DNA from: Norana najaformis | Lineage: Eukaryota; Annelida; Clitellata; Crassiclitellata; Hormogastridae | Length of the DNA: 64,000 nucleotides | Reading direction: 5' to 3' | Assembly: GCA_964023275.1 (NCBI GenBank) | Contig: OZ029929.1 | Coordinates: forward strand, 1,987,501 to 2,051,500 | Made by a program: the position numbers and the translations under genes | Notes under the pieces: model-generated | The model's database searches: none | Told to the model about the DNA's origin: nothing | What the model saw: only the letters and a program-made list of their open reading frames with translations | Part shown: positions 9,535-23,312 of the stretch, one piece after another | Layout of the letters: each line of letters begins with the position of its first letter | How positions within the stretch are numbered: position 1 is the first letter of the stretch

Positions 9535-10035
9535 TTAGATCAGATTGGACTCGATTAGATTAAATTATATCATTTAGACTAGCCTAGACTAGACTAGACT
9601 AGACTGGACTACATTAGACTAGTTTAGATTAGATTAGATTCGATTAGATCAGATAATATTAGATTACTATGTTTGATTAGCAGAATTCCTGTAAGGTAAT
9701 AAAATACTTTGTACTCTGTAAGTTCAATGAGCAAAGAATGCTCAGATAAACTGAGTAATGTCACATCCTTTGGGGAGCCTATATTCCAATCTAGTGTAGT
9801 CCAGCATAGTCTAGTGTAGTCTAGTGTAGTCTAGTGTAGTCTAGTGTAGTCTAGTGTAGTCTAGTGTAGTCTAGTGTAGTCTAGTCTAGTCCAATCCAAT
9901 CACATTCATTGTAACCCAATCCAATCGAATCCATTTCAACCCTATCCCTTAAGACCCAGTCAAATCTCATCCACTCTAACCCAAACCAATCAAATAAATT
10001 CAAACCGAAATCCAATCAAATCCAGTTGAGAGCAG
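9535..10035. repeat. Pentanucleotide-derived arrays (TTAGA, CTAGA, TAGTGTAGTC, CCAAT)
   Basis: Three neighbouring arrays: GATTA/ACTAG units at 9535-9680, a nearly perfect 10-bp TAGTGTAGTC array at about 9800-9885, and degenerate CAATC/CCAAT units at 9885-10035. Confidence 0.8.
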
Positions 10036-10334
10036 GACAACGTTTCCTCGATGACTGCCTGAACTAGACAACTAAATGCCACCAGAAAAACAACCCCAGA
10101 CAACGTGAGTAACGGGCACGAATCCATCCAATAAACGCAAAGAGCAAAGAGCAATATCTGGTTTTATGAGTAGCACATTGCAATGCATGTATTATATGCA
10201 TCGCTCTGCATTGTATCTTGTATATCACACACTGTCAATGTGTCAAATGGTTTTGTATGGCATCGTGTCGCACAGGGCTTTATGGCTTGCCTGAAAAGTC
10301 TGCATGATATCAAGTTGGCGATTTTGATTCTGAT

Positions 10335-10431
10335 ATTAACGCAGCACACTTGATAATGATGATGATGATGACGACGACGATGACGATGATGATAATAATA
10401 ATGATGATAATAATGATAATAATGATAATGG

Positions 10432-10466
<35 letters not shown>

Positions 10467-10510
10467 CTGATGATGATGACAATAATAAGGGCCATTTATA
10501 TAGCGCAGTA
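10335..10510. repeat. (GAT/AAT)n run with ATATAGCGC element end
   Basis: GATGAT/AATAAT units followed by CCATTTATATAGCGCAGTAGC at about 10490-10510, the cap motif seen at many element ends here. Confidence 0.8.
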
Positions 10511-10589
10511 GCACGGCCAAGGCAAAAAATGGCATTATACATGAGCACTTCTGGGGTCTGTGCAGGTATTTGCTAACTGCAACCACACA

Positions 10590-12415
10590 GCAGGGAATGT
10601 ATGTATGACTGTATGTATGAATGTATGTATGTGTGTATGTATGTATGTATGAATGTATGTATGTATGACTGTATGTATGAATGTATGTATGTATGTATGA
10701 ATACATGTATGTGTGTATGTATGAATGTATGTATGAATGTATGTATGTGTGTATGTATGTATGTATGTATGAATACATGTATGTGTGTATGTATGAATGT
10801 ATGTATGAATGTATGTATGTGTGTATGTATGTATGTATGTATGAATACATGTATGTGTGTATGTATGAATGTATGTATGTATGAATGTATGTATGTGTGT
10901 ATGTATGTATGTATGTATGTATGAATGTATGTATGTATGACTGTATGTATGAATGTATGTATGTGTGTATGTATGTATGTATGTATGAATACATGTATGT
11001 GTGTATGTATGAATGTATGTATGTATGAATGTATGTATGTGTGTATGTATGTATGTATGAATGTATGTATGAATGTATGTATGTATGACTGTATGTATGA
11101 ATGTATGTATGTATGTATGAATACATGTATGTGTGTATGTATGAATGTATGTATGAATGTATGTATGTGTGTATGTATGTATGTATGTATGAATACATGT
11201 ATGTGTGTATGTATGAATGTATGTATGTATGAATGTATGTATGTGTGTATGTATGTATGTATGAATGTATGTATGAATGTATGTATGTATGACTGTATGT
11301 ATGAATGTATGTATGTATGTATGAATACATGTATGTGTGTATGTATGAATGTATGTATGAATGTATGTATGTGTGTATGTATGTATGTATGTATGAATAC
11401 ATGTATGTGTGTATGTATGAATGTATGTATGTATGAATGTATGTATGTGTGTATGTATGTATGTATGTATGTATGAATGTATGTATGTATGACTGTATGT
11501 ATGAATGTATGTATGTGTGTATGTATGTATGTATGTATGAATACATGTATGTGTGTATGTATGAATGTATGTATGTATGAATGTATGTATGTGTGTATGT
11601 ATGTATGTATGTATGTATGTATGTATGAATACATGTATGTGTGTATGTATGAATGTATGTATGTATGAATGTATGTATGAATGTATGTATGAATGTATGA
11701 ATGTATGTATGTATGTATGAATGTATGTATGAATGTATGAATGTATGTATGAATGTATGTATGTATGAATACATGTATGTGTGTATGTATGTATGTATGT
11801 ATGAATGTATGTATGAATGTATGTATGTATGAATGTATGTATGAATGTATGTATGAATGTATGAATGTATGTATGTATGTATGAATGTATGTATGAATGT
11901 ATGAATGTATGTATGAATGTATGTATGTATGAATACATGTATGTGTGTATGTATGTATGTATGTATGAATGTATGTATGAATGTATGTATGTATGAATGT
12001 ATGTATGAATGTATGTATGTATGAATGTATGTATGAATGTATGTATGTATGAATGTATGTATGAATGTATGTATGAATGTATGAATGTATGTATGTATGT
12101 ATGAATGTATGTATGAATGTATGAATGTATGTATGAATGTATGTATGTATGAATACATGTATGTGTGTATGTATGTATGTATGTATGAATGTATGTATGT
12201 ATGAATGTATGTATGTATGTATGAATGTATGTATGTATGAATACATGTATGTGTGTATGTATGTATGTATGTATGTATGTATGTATGTATGAATGTATGA
12301 ATGTATGTATGTATGAATGTATGTATGTATGAATACATGTATGTGTGTATGTATGAATGCATGTATGTATGTATGTATGTATGTAAGTATGTATGTATGT
12401 ATGTATGTACCCAAG
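10590..12415. repeat. 1.8-kb (ATGT)n array with higher-order structure
   Basis: ATGT/ATGA tetranucleotides with regularly placed variants: GAATACATG, GTGTGTATG and GACTGTATG. The variants recur in a fixed order, and two consecutive blocks starting near 11087 and 11291 match over about 204 bp, so the array has been amplified in large segments. Open frames of 600-774 codons on the minus strand (IHTY repeats) and 183 on the plus strand (MYVC) arise because few tetranucleotide phases produce stops. They are not proteins. Confidence 0.95.
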
Positions 12416-13030
12416 TATGTACTTTGGTATATAGTCGGACACTCACAGAGCGTGTCTTACGCGCCGTAAACGACTCCCTACTAGACACCCGACTATCAAT
12501 ATCAGTTAACGAACAAATTTGACAACTTACCTGTTAGTCGACCTCCAACACAACCAGCTTTCCCTCTGTCCGTCTCTCTGTCCGTCTCTCTGTCCGTCTC
12601 TTCCAGTCTCTGCTTGTCACGGCGCCTGTCACGACCTCCACTAGGGCTACGATCTGCGATCAACCTACCCAAGGGTCTTTCTACACAGCCCCAATGATCA
12701 ACACAAAATCATTTGCTGTGCGCAGAACCGTACACATACGAGCGTACGTTACGATGACGCCAACGTCTGCTGCTGTACCAATGCTATCGCCTGTAAGCAA
12801 GCATGTCTCATCTACATGGATAATGCGTTCTGCTTGCTCTGGCCGGGAATCCAGCCTGGTGATAATATTCCGATGTGGCCACGCCCCCTTCGCGGTTTTT
12901 CCTCAGCCCGAAAGGGTGAGAATGGCGGTCGGTCGGTTGTGGGATCGGCCCTTCTTCGCCGTCGTCTTTGTCGGGAATTCTTCTCGTCAGGCGATGTGCG
13001 GTTGTCCAGACTAGCTGCCACGAAAGAGAA
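12416..13030. other. Unassigned stretch with a short TCCGTCTCTCTG repeat
   Basis: Contains three TCCGTCTCTCTG copies at about 12568-12600. The rest looks unique. Frames of about 100 codons on both strands show no recognisable domain. Confidence 0.35.
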
Positions 13031-13031
13031 C

Positions 13032-13150
<119 letters not shown>

Positions 13151-13259
13151 TCTCTCTCTCTGTTGTCTGCGTCTTTTTCTGTCTCTCTCTCTGTTTGTGT
13201 CTGTATTTGTCCCCGTCTGTCTCTCTATGTCTCTCTCCCCAATCCAACCAGTTAGAACC

Positions 13260-13690
13260 GCCTAGAAGGCTAAGTGGGCGCCGCGTGCAGACAACACGAC
13301 GCCCGATCCACACGAGCCAAATACGGCGATCTATCGGGTTGACCGCATGGGACAACCTCACCCCGTGAGCTTCACAAACTACCTAGTACTACTGACCTGT
13401 AATCCTTCGCCTGACCCGACTTAATCAATATTCAACCGCGGCTTAGTCGTACTGTATACCGTGCGGTTAACCTATTGCCATGTACCTTACTGCATCGGGT
13501 GCGATTATCCAGTTGCTCGGCTACGGAGGCTGCGCTACGATGGCGACATAGTAATGAGGCGCAACGACGCTAGGTGTCTGCAGGCGCTCGGCCAAATGAG
13601 GGAGGGATGGGGAGAAGGAGGAATAAAAGAGGAAGGGAGGATGGGAGGAAAGCTGAGGCTGCAGCTGCGGTGAGCAAGACGATTGTTTTA
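13260..13690. other. Unassigned unique-looking stretch
   Basis: Moderately GC-rich sequence without a recognised element or exon. A GGAGGGA-rich part at 13600-13660 is purine-biased. Confidence 0.3.
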
Positions 13691-13756
13691 ATCCTTCATG
13701 GATGTCCGCAAATATATGCGAGACTATGACTCAGCTCCATGCATAGGATTACGATG

Positions 13757-13760
13757 CATG

Positions 13761-13801
<41 letters not shown>

Positions 13802-14115
13802 CACACACACAGACAGACAGACACAGACACACACAGACAGACACAGACACACACAGACACACAGATACACACACAGATACACAGACAGACAGACACAGAT
13901 TCACAGACAAGCACAAACAAGCCCAGACACACAGACAGACAGAGAAGACAGACAGAGAAGACAGACAGACAGACAGACAGGCAGGCAAAGGCACCCAGAT
14001 AGACAGACACACAGATACACACACAGACACACACAGACGCAAACACGGACACAGACACAGATTCACGGACAGGCACAAAGATACGTACATACAGACAGAC
14101 AGACAGATATGGACG
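13757..14115. repeat. (ACAG)n microsatellite
   Basis: ACAG with ACAC, ACAA and AGAG variants. Long frames on both strands (DRQT, CLSV) are repeat translations. Confidence 0.93.
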
Positions 14116-14264
14116 GACATACACGTGCAGCCCGGGAGACACACAGACCGACGGAAAGACCAGCGGATGGACACTGTTATTCTTCCTCCCAGAGATCCTC
14201 ATCGTTCCTCTTCTTCCACTACTTGATCCTCTTCGTGATGCCTTCATTCTCTTCATCGTCATGA

Positions 14265-14785
14265 TTATCCTCCTACTACATCATCATTCCTCCTTCCTCC
14301 TTCTTCTTCTCTTCTTCCCCTCCTTTTCTTTCACTTTATCTTCCTCCTTTCTTCCTCCCTTCTTCTTCCCCTTCCTTTCCTGTTCCTCTTCTCTACTCTT
14401 CTTTCCCTCTACCTTCATACTCTCTCCTCTTCCACCTTCTCCTCCTCCTTCTCCTCCTCTTCCTCCTTTTCCTCCTCCTTCTTTTCCTCCTCCTTTTCCT
14501 CCTCCTTCTCCTTCTCCGCCTCCTCCTCATGGTCTTCTTCCTCTTCCTCCTCCGCATTTCCTTTCCTCCTCCTGCTCCTCTTCTTTCTCTTTCTTCTTTC
14601 CTCTTTCTCCTCGTCCTCTTCCTCCTCCTTTTTCGTCTTTCTCCTATTCTTCCTCCTCCTCTCTCGTCTTCCTCCTCCTCTCTCGTCTTCCTTATCCTCC
14701 TCTTTCTCCTCCTCTTCCTCCTCCTCCTCATCGTCCTCTTCCTTCTTATCTTTCGCTTCTTCCTCTTCCTCCTCCTGCTCGTATT
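14265..14785. repeat. 500-bp polypyrimidine tract (TCC/TTC)n
   Basis: Almost entirely C and T on the plus strand for more than 500 bp. Such homopurine-homopyrimidine tracts can form triplex (H-) DNA. The frames across it are compositional artefacts. Confidence 0.95.
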
Positions 14786-15100
14786 CAACTATTTATAGGA
14801 GCTGAATAGCTGAGCTCAGAGTAAGAGTCGTTGCACTTGAAACAAATCAAAAAGATTCATGCGCTTCTGTCCAGCCACCCAGCCAAGTGCGCTCATCCGC
14901 TTGCGACACAGACAGTCAGCCGTCTGGCCGCCAGACACGTGGGCAGGGCATCCTACATGGGACATGCGCATCTAAAGGAAGCAACGGGCAGAGACAGAGC
15001 AGGTTATAGAGACATTTCTAGACAGAGACACGAACAGACAGTTACAGATACTTAGGCTGATGGGCATACAAGTACAGAAAGAAGAGACAGAGACATTGAG
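14786..15100. other. Unassigned stretch before the GATA array
   Basis: Unique-looking DNA passing into ACAGAGAC-type repeats. Nothing is recognised. Confidence 0.3.
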
Positions 15101-15104
15101 AGAT

Positions 15105-16965
<1,861 letters not shown>

Positions 16966-17019
16966 GAAATACTTTCAGTCAGAGGCTCCTATGTATGGGG
17001 TTTGTGTTTGCAAACAAAA

Positions 17020-17145
17020 ATATAAAACAATTCAACACAATACACTACAATATAATACAATACAATGCCATACTATAATATACTACACTGCCCTATACTA
17101 CATTATACTACACTATAACATGCAATACACTACATTACGTGACAA
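17020..17145. repeat. (ACAAT/ACTAC)n array
   Basis: Degenerate pentanucleotide units. A TTTATGTAGCGCCGTAC element end follows at about 17159. Confidence 0.75.
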
Positions 17146-17334
17146 TGATAAGATCTGCTTTATGTAGCGCCGTACTTCTCTGTTTAATCTTGGAGTTCCC
17201 TACAAATTGACCTTCGTTCGCTGAATCATCATTATTCGGCTGCTGAGGAAACAGATTCGCCAGAGAAACACTGCAGGCGCTACATAAATTAATGATTTCT
17301 CTTCAGTCGTTTTCTGCCCTTACCATGCGGCTCT

Positions 17335-17680
17335 ACCGGACAGGCAGGCAGGCAGACAAAACGACATAAGGACAGACACACACAGACACACAGGCACACA
17401 GACAGACACACAGAAACACAGACTGACACATAGACAGACCGAAAGAGACTCAGACACGCAGAACAGCGACAGACACCATTGAAAACCTAGACAGACAGAC
17501 AGACGGAAATACAGACAGACAAACACACAGACAGACAGACGCATAGACACACAGACAGACACACAGAGACAGAGAGACAGACAGACACACAGACAGACGT
17601 GTACGTTGTCATTCTGAAACACACACACACAAACAGACACGCAGGCAAACACACAGACAGACAGAGACACACACAGCAAT
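17335..17680. repeat. (ACAG)n microsatellite
   Basis: ACAG units with ACAC variants. Open minus frames (CVSV repeats) are artefacts. Confidence 0.92.
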
Positions 17681-17689
17681 CAGCAACAA

Positions 17690-18130
17690 ATGTACTTTGT
17701 CATTCCGTACTCCGGTCACGAGCAAACTGCACCGAGTGCCAAGAGGATTCGTCGCGTGGATAAATACACGGATACATCATCCTCTGCTTGGATGTGTGAC
17801 ATGGAGGAACTCTGGACCTGACAAATGACCGAAATTAATGGTGGTCATTTATTTGCAGCCATAACCGCCAAATGGCTGGCGTCAGGAGCTGTTGTTGATG
17901 GTGATGATTACACGCATAGAAATATATATATACAGAATATTTCTATATATGCTCCAATATATCAAGGTATGTGTATATGTAGATATAATGTATATATATA
18001 TAAATATATACAGTATATACACACAACGTGTACAACGGAGGGGATTCTGGTCTTCTGTGAACAAGTAAATGACATATTTTGATGGTTGCATGTTTTCATT
18101 GTTTATCTTCAGTAGCAGTGAATCAATACA
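17690..18130. other. Unassigned AT-rich stretch
   Basis: Contains TATATA-rich sequence at 17920-18015. No exon or element is recognised. Confidence 0.3.
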
Positions 18131-18139
18131 TCGTCACAA

Positions 18140-18405
18140 TAATGATGATGACGACGACGACGACGATGATGATGATGATGATTAAGACGACGTCGACGAT
18201 GACGAAGACGACGATGACCATGATGCATTGCTTGACTGGCGAATGAAAGGGAGAGTGAATAAGTGGGTAAGTGAATGAACGAACGAACGAACGAAAGAAC
18301 GAACGAACGAACGAACGAAAGAACGAACGAACGAAAGAACGAACGAAAGAACGAACGAAAGAACGAACGAACGAACGAATGAAAGAACGAACAAACGAAC
18401 GAACG
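18140..18405. repeat. (GAY)n and (GAAC)n microsatellites
   Basis: GATGAC units at 18140-18215, then GAAC/GAAAGAAC units at 18275-18400. The GAAC array ends only about 15 bp from the stop codon of the Sp-family gene, so it lies in that gene's 3' UTR or just beyond. Confidence 0.9.
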
Positions 18406-18416
18406 CTGGACGTGTT

Positions 18417-19370
18417 TCACTTGATGTCCGTTTCAGTCGAATGTATCTTTGAGTGTTTGTGAAGATGGTCGCTCCTCATGAATCTCTTTCCACAGACGCC
18501 ACACTCAAACTTCTTTTCTCCCGTATGAGTCCGCAGATGGCGCTGCAGTTCATCGGAACGAGTGAACCGCTTGCCACAGAACAACCAGTTGCAGAGGAAC
18601 GGCCGATCACCTGAGTGCCAGCGCAGGTGTGCCTTCAGGTGCGACGTCTTGTTATACACCTTGCCGCATCCGGGCACGTGACAGTTGTGCACGTGACCTC
18701 GTCTGGTGCCCGGCTCCGCGTCGGCGGCTGCGTGACAGTTCGGGCAGTCGCAAGTCGCGGTTCGAATCTCTTTCCGGATGTGAGTCGCTGCTGCGTAGTA
18801 GCCCGGATGTTGGGCGAGTTCCGGCGATAGCCCACTTCCGGTTGAGTCGGGAGCGAGCGGAGAGGATTCTGGGAGAACCGGAAGCGAGGTGAGCAGGTTG
18901 CGGTAGTCGAGAGATGTCGTCTGCAGCGAGCGCGGGAAAACGGCGTAATCGTCGTGGGTGGCCCACCGGACCACCGGGGGAGAGGGCATCATGTGGGTGG
19001 TCCTGAGGGAGGAGGTCGATTCGCTTATGGTCCAGGGTTCGAAGCCTGGAACCCTATGTGCAGCGACCCCTAACGAAGGTGAACGAATCACCGTTTTTAC
19101 CCCTTCTATGTGTAAAGGGGTGAAGGACAGAGGGTCAAGGGATCCCCGTTCGGAGGGAAACCCGAGGTTCTGGCTCCCCAGGTGGGGTATGACCTCCACC
19201 GTCTCCCCCTCTTCCTGGAAAGAAGGTGGATAGATCGATGGAGCGTTGTGAGTTCCATTCCAGGGAAGAAAGCTTCGCCAGAGGGCAGGTGATGGAGATA
19301 CGACATCTTGCGGAGGGCAGAGTCCACTACTGGTCATTTGCGGGTCAAACTGACCAGTACGCGTCAACAT
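18417..19370 (-). CDS. Sp-family zinc-finger transcription factor (Sp5 / Sp6-9 / buttonhead group), terminal exon
   Basis: A minus-strand frame of 317 codons from the first ATG (19368-19370) to TGA at 18417. It is open a little further 5', so the true start is probably in an upstream exon joined by splicing. A buttonhead box CDCPNC lies at about 207-212. Three Kruppel-type fingers follow at about 230-252 ([10 protein letters not shown]), 260-282 ([19 protein letters not shown]) and 290-310 ([14 protein letters not shown]), with linkers SGDRPFL and TGEKKFE. Finger 2 starting CNWLFCGK is characteristic of the Sp5-9 side of the family rather than Sp1-4. The helix residues KTSHLKA, RSDELQR and RSDHLHK predict binding to GC boxes or GT boxes in the nucleus. 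Sp5 acts downstream of Wnt, and Sp6-9 act in appendage and neural patterning in other animals. The N-terminal 200 residues are Pro/Ser-rich and not conserved enough for me to place it further. Confidence 0.93.
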   Translation of the reverse strand: MLTRTGQFDPQMTSSGLCPPQDVVSPSPALWRSFLPWNGTHNAPSIYPPSFQEEGETVEVIPHLGSQNLGFPSERGSLDPLSFTPLHIEGVKTVIRSPSLGVAAHRVPGFEPWTISESTSSLRTTHMMPSPPVVRWATHDDYAVFPRSLQTTSLDYRNLLTSLPVLPESSPLAPDSTGSGLSPELAQHPGYYAAATHIRKEIRTATCDCPNCHAAADAEPGTRRGHVHNCHVPGCGKVYNKTSHLKAHLRWHSGDRPFLCNWLFCGKRFTRSDELQRHLRTHTGEKKFECGVCGKRFMRSDHLHKHSKIHSTETDIK

Positions 19371-19660
19371 GACCACTTGACGAACGAAGATGACCACTCG
19401 ACGAAGATGACCACTGGAATTTCTTTGCGCGAGATTCAGCTTCTAAGCAAAAAAGACTATCAGAATTAATTTTAATTATAATAAATAATTAATAATAATT
19501 CACTGTAGACATATTTAGAAGCTAAATATGAACATTCTATAAATATGTGTATTATTTGTCAAACTTATATTTTATTAAAGCACTTGTAACGCTCCCAATG
19601 TCAGTACACCTGAATCTGAAGCGCGGTGACCACGGTGACTATAAATAATATTATAATTAT
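19371..19660. other. AT-rich flank with short TGGTCATCTTCGT repeats
   Basis: On the minus strand, two to three imperfect copies of GTGGTCATCTTCGTCGA (19375-19412) stand just upstream of the Sp-gene frame, then AT-rich DNA. Any splice acceptor for the Sp terminal exon should lie near 19300-19412. I could not choose one. Confidence 0.4.
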
Positions 19661-19664
19661 AAAT

Positions 19665-20085
19665 AATTATCTAGTCCTTTAGTCAGTTATTCATTTCGAC
19701 ATTTAGACACTTAGGCATTTATTCATTTAAACACCTAGGCATTTAGACAGTTAGGCATTTAGACACTTAGGCATTTAGGTACTTAGGCATTTAGTCATTT
19801 AGACACTTACACATTCAGGTACTTAGGCATTTAGTCATTTAGAGACATAGGCATTCAGGTACTTAGGATTTAGTCATTTAGGCACTAAGGCATTTAGTAA
19901 TTTAGACACTTACACATTCAGGTACTTAGGCATTTAGTCATTTAGAGACATAGGCATTCAGGTACTTAGGATTTAGTCATTTAGGCACTAAGGCATTTAG
20001 TAATTTAGTCATTTAGGTACTTAAGCATTTAGTAATTTAGTCATTTAGGCACTTAAGCATTTAGGCATTTAGTACTCAAGTATGA
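19665..20085. repeat. Minisatellite of GCATTTAGTCATTTAGACACTTAG units
   Basis: Imperfect hexamer-based (ATTTAG, ACTTAG) array. A block of about 100 bp at 19800-19900 is repeated at 19905-20005. Confidence 0.85.
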
Positions 20086-20179
20086 TCTCTAGAACAAATC
20101 TTGGAGAATTAAGTAAGCCAATTAGAATTGTAGTAAATCACTGTAATCCGTGGTCAGTAGTTAGCAGAATAATTCTTCT

Positions 20180-20560
20180 TCTTTTCTCTCGTCCGTCAGG
20201 CTATAGCCGACGATGAGGTCTGAACGAAATGCTTCCACGCTGTTAAATTGTGGCTCATTTGTTCAGATTTCTAGGTCCTGTAACCAGGTGGTGACCATTC
20301 CTCTCCTGGTAGGGTAAGGAAGCCGGTGGACCCTGGTTGAGCCTCATACGCCCTAGGGTGTCCTTCCAACACCCGCCTCCTGCGTTGGCCAGCCGTTTTC
20401 AGAGTTCCTAGCGAACCTGTCCACCTCGCGTAACGCCCTAGGTGGTGCCTCGGCCTGAGCCTTCTCCACTGATGGCATAGCCTCGCTAGGCGATCTCTTA
20501 CTTGGCTGTTCACCCTTCCACCGCGTTGAGGTGCAGGTAGGCAGCAGAATGATTATGACT
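20180..20560. other. GC-rich block, possible transposable-element remnant
   Basis: Distinctly GC-richer than its neighbours, with open minus frames (for example RSPSEAMPSVEKAQAEAPPR) that match no family I know. It is embedded between AT-rich minisatellites, which suggests insertion, but ends could not be defined. Confidence 0.35.
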
Positions 20561-20574
20561 CGTTTATTCACCTT

Positions 20575-21060
20575 GTAGCAAATCTCTTTAATCTAATCTC
20601 TCAATGAAATCTCATCAACCAATTTCTTCAATCAGTCACTCAATGAAATCTCTTCAGTTATTATCCGTTAGCATATATCTCTCAATAAACTTTTTAATAT
20701 ACTACTGTAGTAAATCTATCTAATTAATCGCTATAATAAATTCCCTAAGAATTAAAGAAATCTTCTAAGAATTCGCTGTAATAAGTCTTTTCAACTATTT
20801 TTTCTTCTAAATCTCTCTAATAAATCACTGTTACCAATCATCATAGCAATAGAGAAATCTCCGAGAAGATCTCTCCAATAAATTTCTATAACAAATGTCT
20901 AAAATTAATCTCTCTAATAATTATCTCCATAATAAATCTCTTTTAAATAATCTCTCATAGTTATCTATCTAATAACTGTCTTTCTAATAAATCTCTCTAA
21001 CAAATCTCTCGAATTAATCTCTCTAATAATTATCTCGGTAATAAATCTCTTTAATTCACC
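20575..21060. repeat. Degenerate AATCTCTCTAATAA minisatellite
   Basis: Imperfect 14-30 bp units containing TAATCTCTCTAATAAAT over about 480 bp. Confidence 0.75.
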
Positions 21061-22130
21061 TCTTGCGATGTTCCGTGCGTCCTTCCTCTTCGGTTTCCAA
21101 CTTGTAATCCAATCCTCTGTGACGTCTTGTCCTGGAAAAATTAAACACTTGCCTCTACCGGTCAGTCTTCTTTTCCACACGATGACCGTATCCCCGTCCA
21201 GATCGGCATCCGTCACGGACCGTGGTCATCGGTCAAGCGTGACCGTTGACGCCCACTTTTCGCTGCCTTACCAAGTCAACCGTGACTGACACGCCCTCTG
21301 ACGAAAACGTGATGTAAATGCGAAGTTTCATTCTTCACAGGAGTCTGATTTTTAATGCATAAAAATCTGCAAAAATTAAAAGAAATTTTAGAATAAGGAA
21401 ATTATAATATTACTTAAAGAACAGTTTAAAGTTTTTTTTTGCTGTATAACTAATTATTAATAAAATTTTAATATTACAAATGAGTTTAGAGATTTGTTTA
21501 AAGAAGTGAATTTAAAACAGGCTTTATAGATCATTTTGTTTTCTAGGTTTAAACAGAGGCACAATACAAATTTAATAATTGATTATTACTAACGGCGCTA
21601 TACAAATTTCATAATAATTAATAAAGGATTCAGAAATAAACATAAAAATATTTTTGTGACGTATTACAGAATTCAAAATTAACCTTAAAACCACTTAAAC
21701 TTACAATTACTTCCTTTGTGTTTTTGGTGGGAGGCGAATGGTCTATTTGGGATTAAGAGGAGTCATGGGGAACCCTTAAAACTATACCCTTTACCTCTTA
21801 GAATACAAAGGGTTTCTCTCCCATCCGTTTACCTCAGACCGCTGATGAGCTCCGCCCCTCTTTGTCCCACACGCCCACCGGTCCACCCCTCAACCGTCTA
21901 CCACCCCTCCTGTCCATTAGGCGGCCCTTGATTCCCCCGTCAACTGTGACCCTATTTTCTCGACCACCCCTTAATGTCAACGATCATTAGTTGACCCCGG
22001 GGACACCGATCTTCTCCCTCCGGCCTTCAGGTAAGACCACCTGCCGGGGCAATGATCAAAGACGATCCGTTCATGATCATCTGCTTGATCATGATCGGAT
22101 CTTTGATGACGACGACGACAGAGGGCGTTA
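21061..22130. other. Unassigned kilobase
   Basis: Mixed DNA including a CGTGAC/GACCG-rich part (21200-21300), AT-rich sequence with a GGCGCTATACAAATTTC element end at about 21593, and a C-rich part (21840-21960). No recognised gene or element body. Confidence 0.3.
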
Positions 22131-22135
22131 AGCTA

Positions 22136-22310
22136 ACCACGGAGGCAGCCATGGGTAAAAAGTGCTAGCGACTTCATTTTCTTGGCCTCGGCGCATGAGG
22201 AATTGCGCAGAAATGAAGAACAGCCCCTTTAGCTACCCCTGAGAGGCAGTCGTGGGTATGATGCGTCAACGACTTCATTTTCGTAGCCTCGGCATATGCA
22301 AGAGGGTGCA
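22136..22310. mobile_element. Two fragments of SINE family S6
   Basis: GCGACTTCATTTTCTTGGCC at about 22165 and ACGACTTCATTTTCGTAGCC at about 22270 are two copies of the S6 body seen at 4796-5055 and 54000-54272. Confidence 0.55.
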
Positions 22311-22390
22311 TTGTATTGTATTATATTGCATTGTATTGCATTGAATTGTATTGTTTTGCATTGTATTATATTGTATTGTATTGTACCACT
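22311..22390. repeat. (ATTGT)n array
   Basis: TTGTATTGTATTATATTGCA-type pentanucleotide units. Confidence 0.85.
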
Positions 22391-22399
22391 ACACCCACA

Positions 22400-22904
22400 T
22401 TGTGTGTGTGCGCGCGCGTGTGTGTGCAGTGCTTGGGCATGTGTTGTATCACGATAAACATCATCACAAGAGAATCAGCAGGTGGTTTCCTTTGAGACGC
22501 CGCATCCCTGACTCTCCAGAAATTAATCTCCCGCTTGACCCTGTAATCAATCATGCGCCGGTATTATTCGGGCCCCCGGCGCGCCATAGTCTTAGCTCTT
22601 AGCCCCAGTTCATTATGCGGTCCGAGTGAATGCGACGGATGGCACGCGCTTGGTTTCATAATCGACTTATTTTGTTGAGCCATTCACTCGGTTGCGTGGG
22701 GACGTTTTCGATGGGGGGACTAATGGAGGCGATCAAAGGGTAGAATATCCATTTCGGGGATTTAATCAGGGTCTTTTGGGTTCAGAGGAACCAGGACGCC
22801 GCCTTAGCAACGTGCTATAGGGGGTTGCGTAATTGTAGAGACGGCGGCGGTGACAATGATGATGATAACGACGAAGACGATGATGTAGCTGATGTTAAAG
22901 TACT
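22400..22904. other. Unassigned stretch
   Basis: Unique-looking DNA with a GATGATGACGA run near 22855-22895. Nothing is recognised. Confidence 0.3.
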
Positions 22905-23312
22905 GCAATGAAATGCTATGCTGTGCTGTGCTACAACATGCTATCGTATGCTCTGCTATGGTATGATATCGCATGTAAAGTAAAGTATCCCATATGATCC
23001 CACAAGTGAGACGTAGGGGAGGCGTTCATTTCCTTTTCTTTAGGCCCTTTAGCCGGCAATGGACGAATCCCAAGGTCCTGGACACGGGGCCAGTGCATCG
23101 CAGGACTTGCCGTTTACTTCCCAGCTTACACCGGTACCAAATTCTACTGCTTGGTGACAGAGGCACGGTGTGCGCAAACAACTTGCCAAAAGTCGTTACA
23201 CGGAGTCGAACCCGCAACTGCATGATCATTGACCAAACGCGTTACCGATAGACCACCGTGCCGTATGCTCTGCTACAATATGCTATGCTATGCTCATACG
23301 ATATGCTATGTC
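22905..23312. repeat. (ATGCT)n array split by a SINE
   Basis: GCTAT/ATGCT pentanucleotides at 22905-22978 resume at 23263-23312, with SINE family S2 inserted between. Confidence 0.75.
22979..23262 (-). mobile_element. tRNA-derived SINE, family S2, copy 1
   Basis: The minus strand starts with the tRNA-like head: A-box TGGTCTATCGGTAACG and B-box GGGTTCGACTCCG about 35 bp apart. A 200-bp body containing GGTACCGG-GTAAGCTGGGAAG follows, ending in GATACTTTAC. Copies lie at 24900-25169, 30288-30456 and 46096-46388. Confidence 0.85.

Noticed and set aside
9800-9890. Telomere-like repeat (TAGTGTAGTC units)
   Set aside because: Not TTAGGG or another known telomere motif. It is a local 10-bp array with decaying neighbours.
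10164-12488. Minus-strand open frame of 774 codons (IHTY repeats)
   Set aside because: It translates the ATGT microsatellite. All three minus frames and the plus strand are open by composition, and there is no biased codon pattern.
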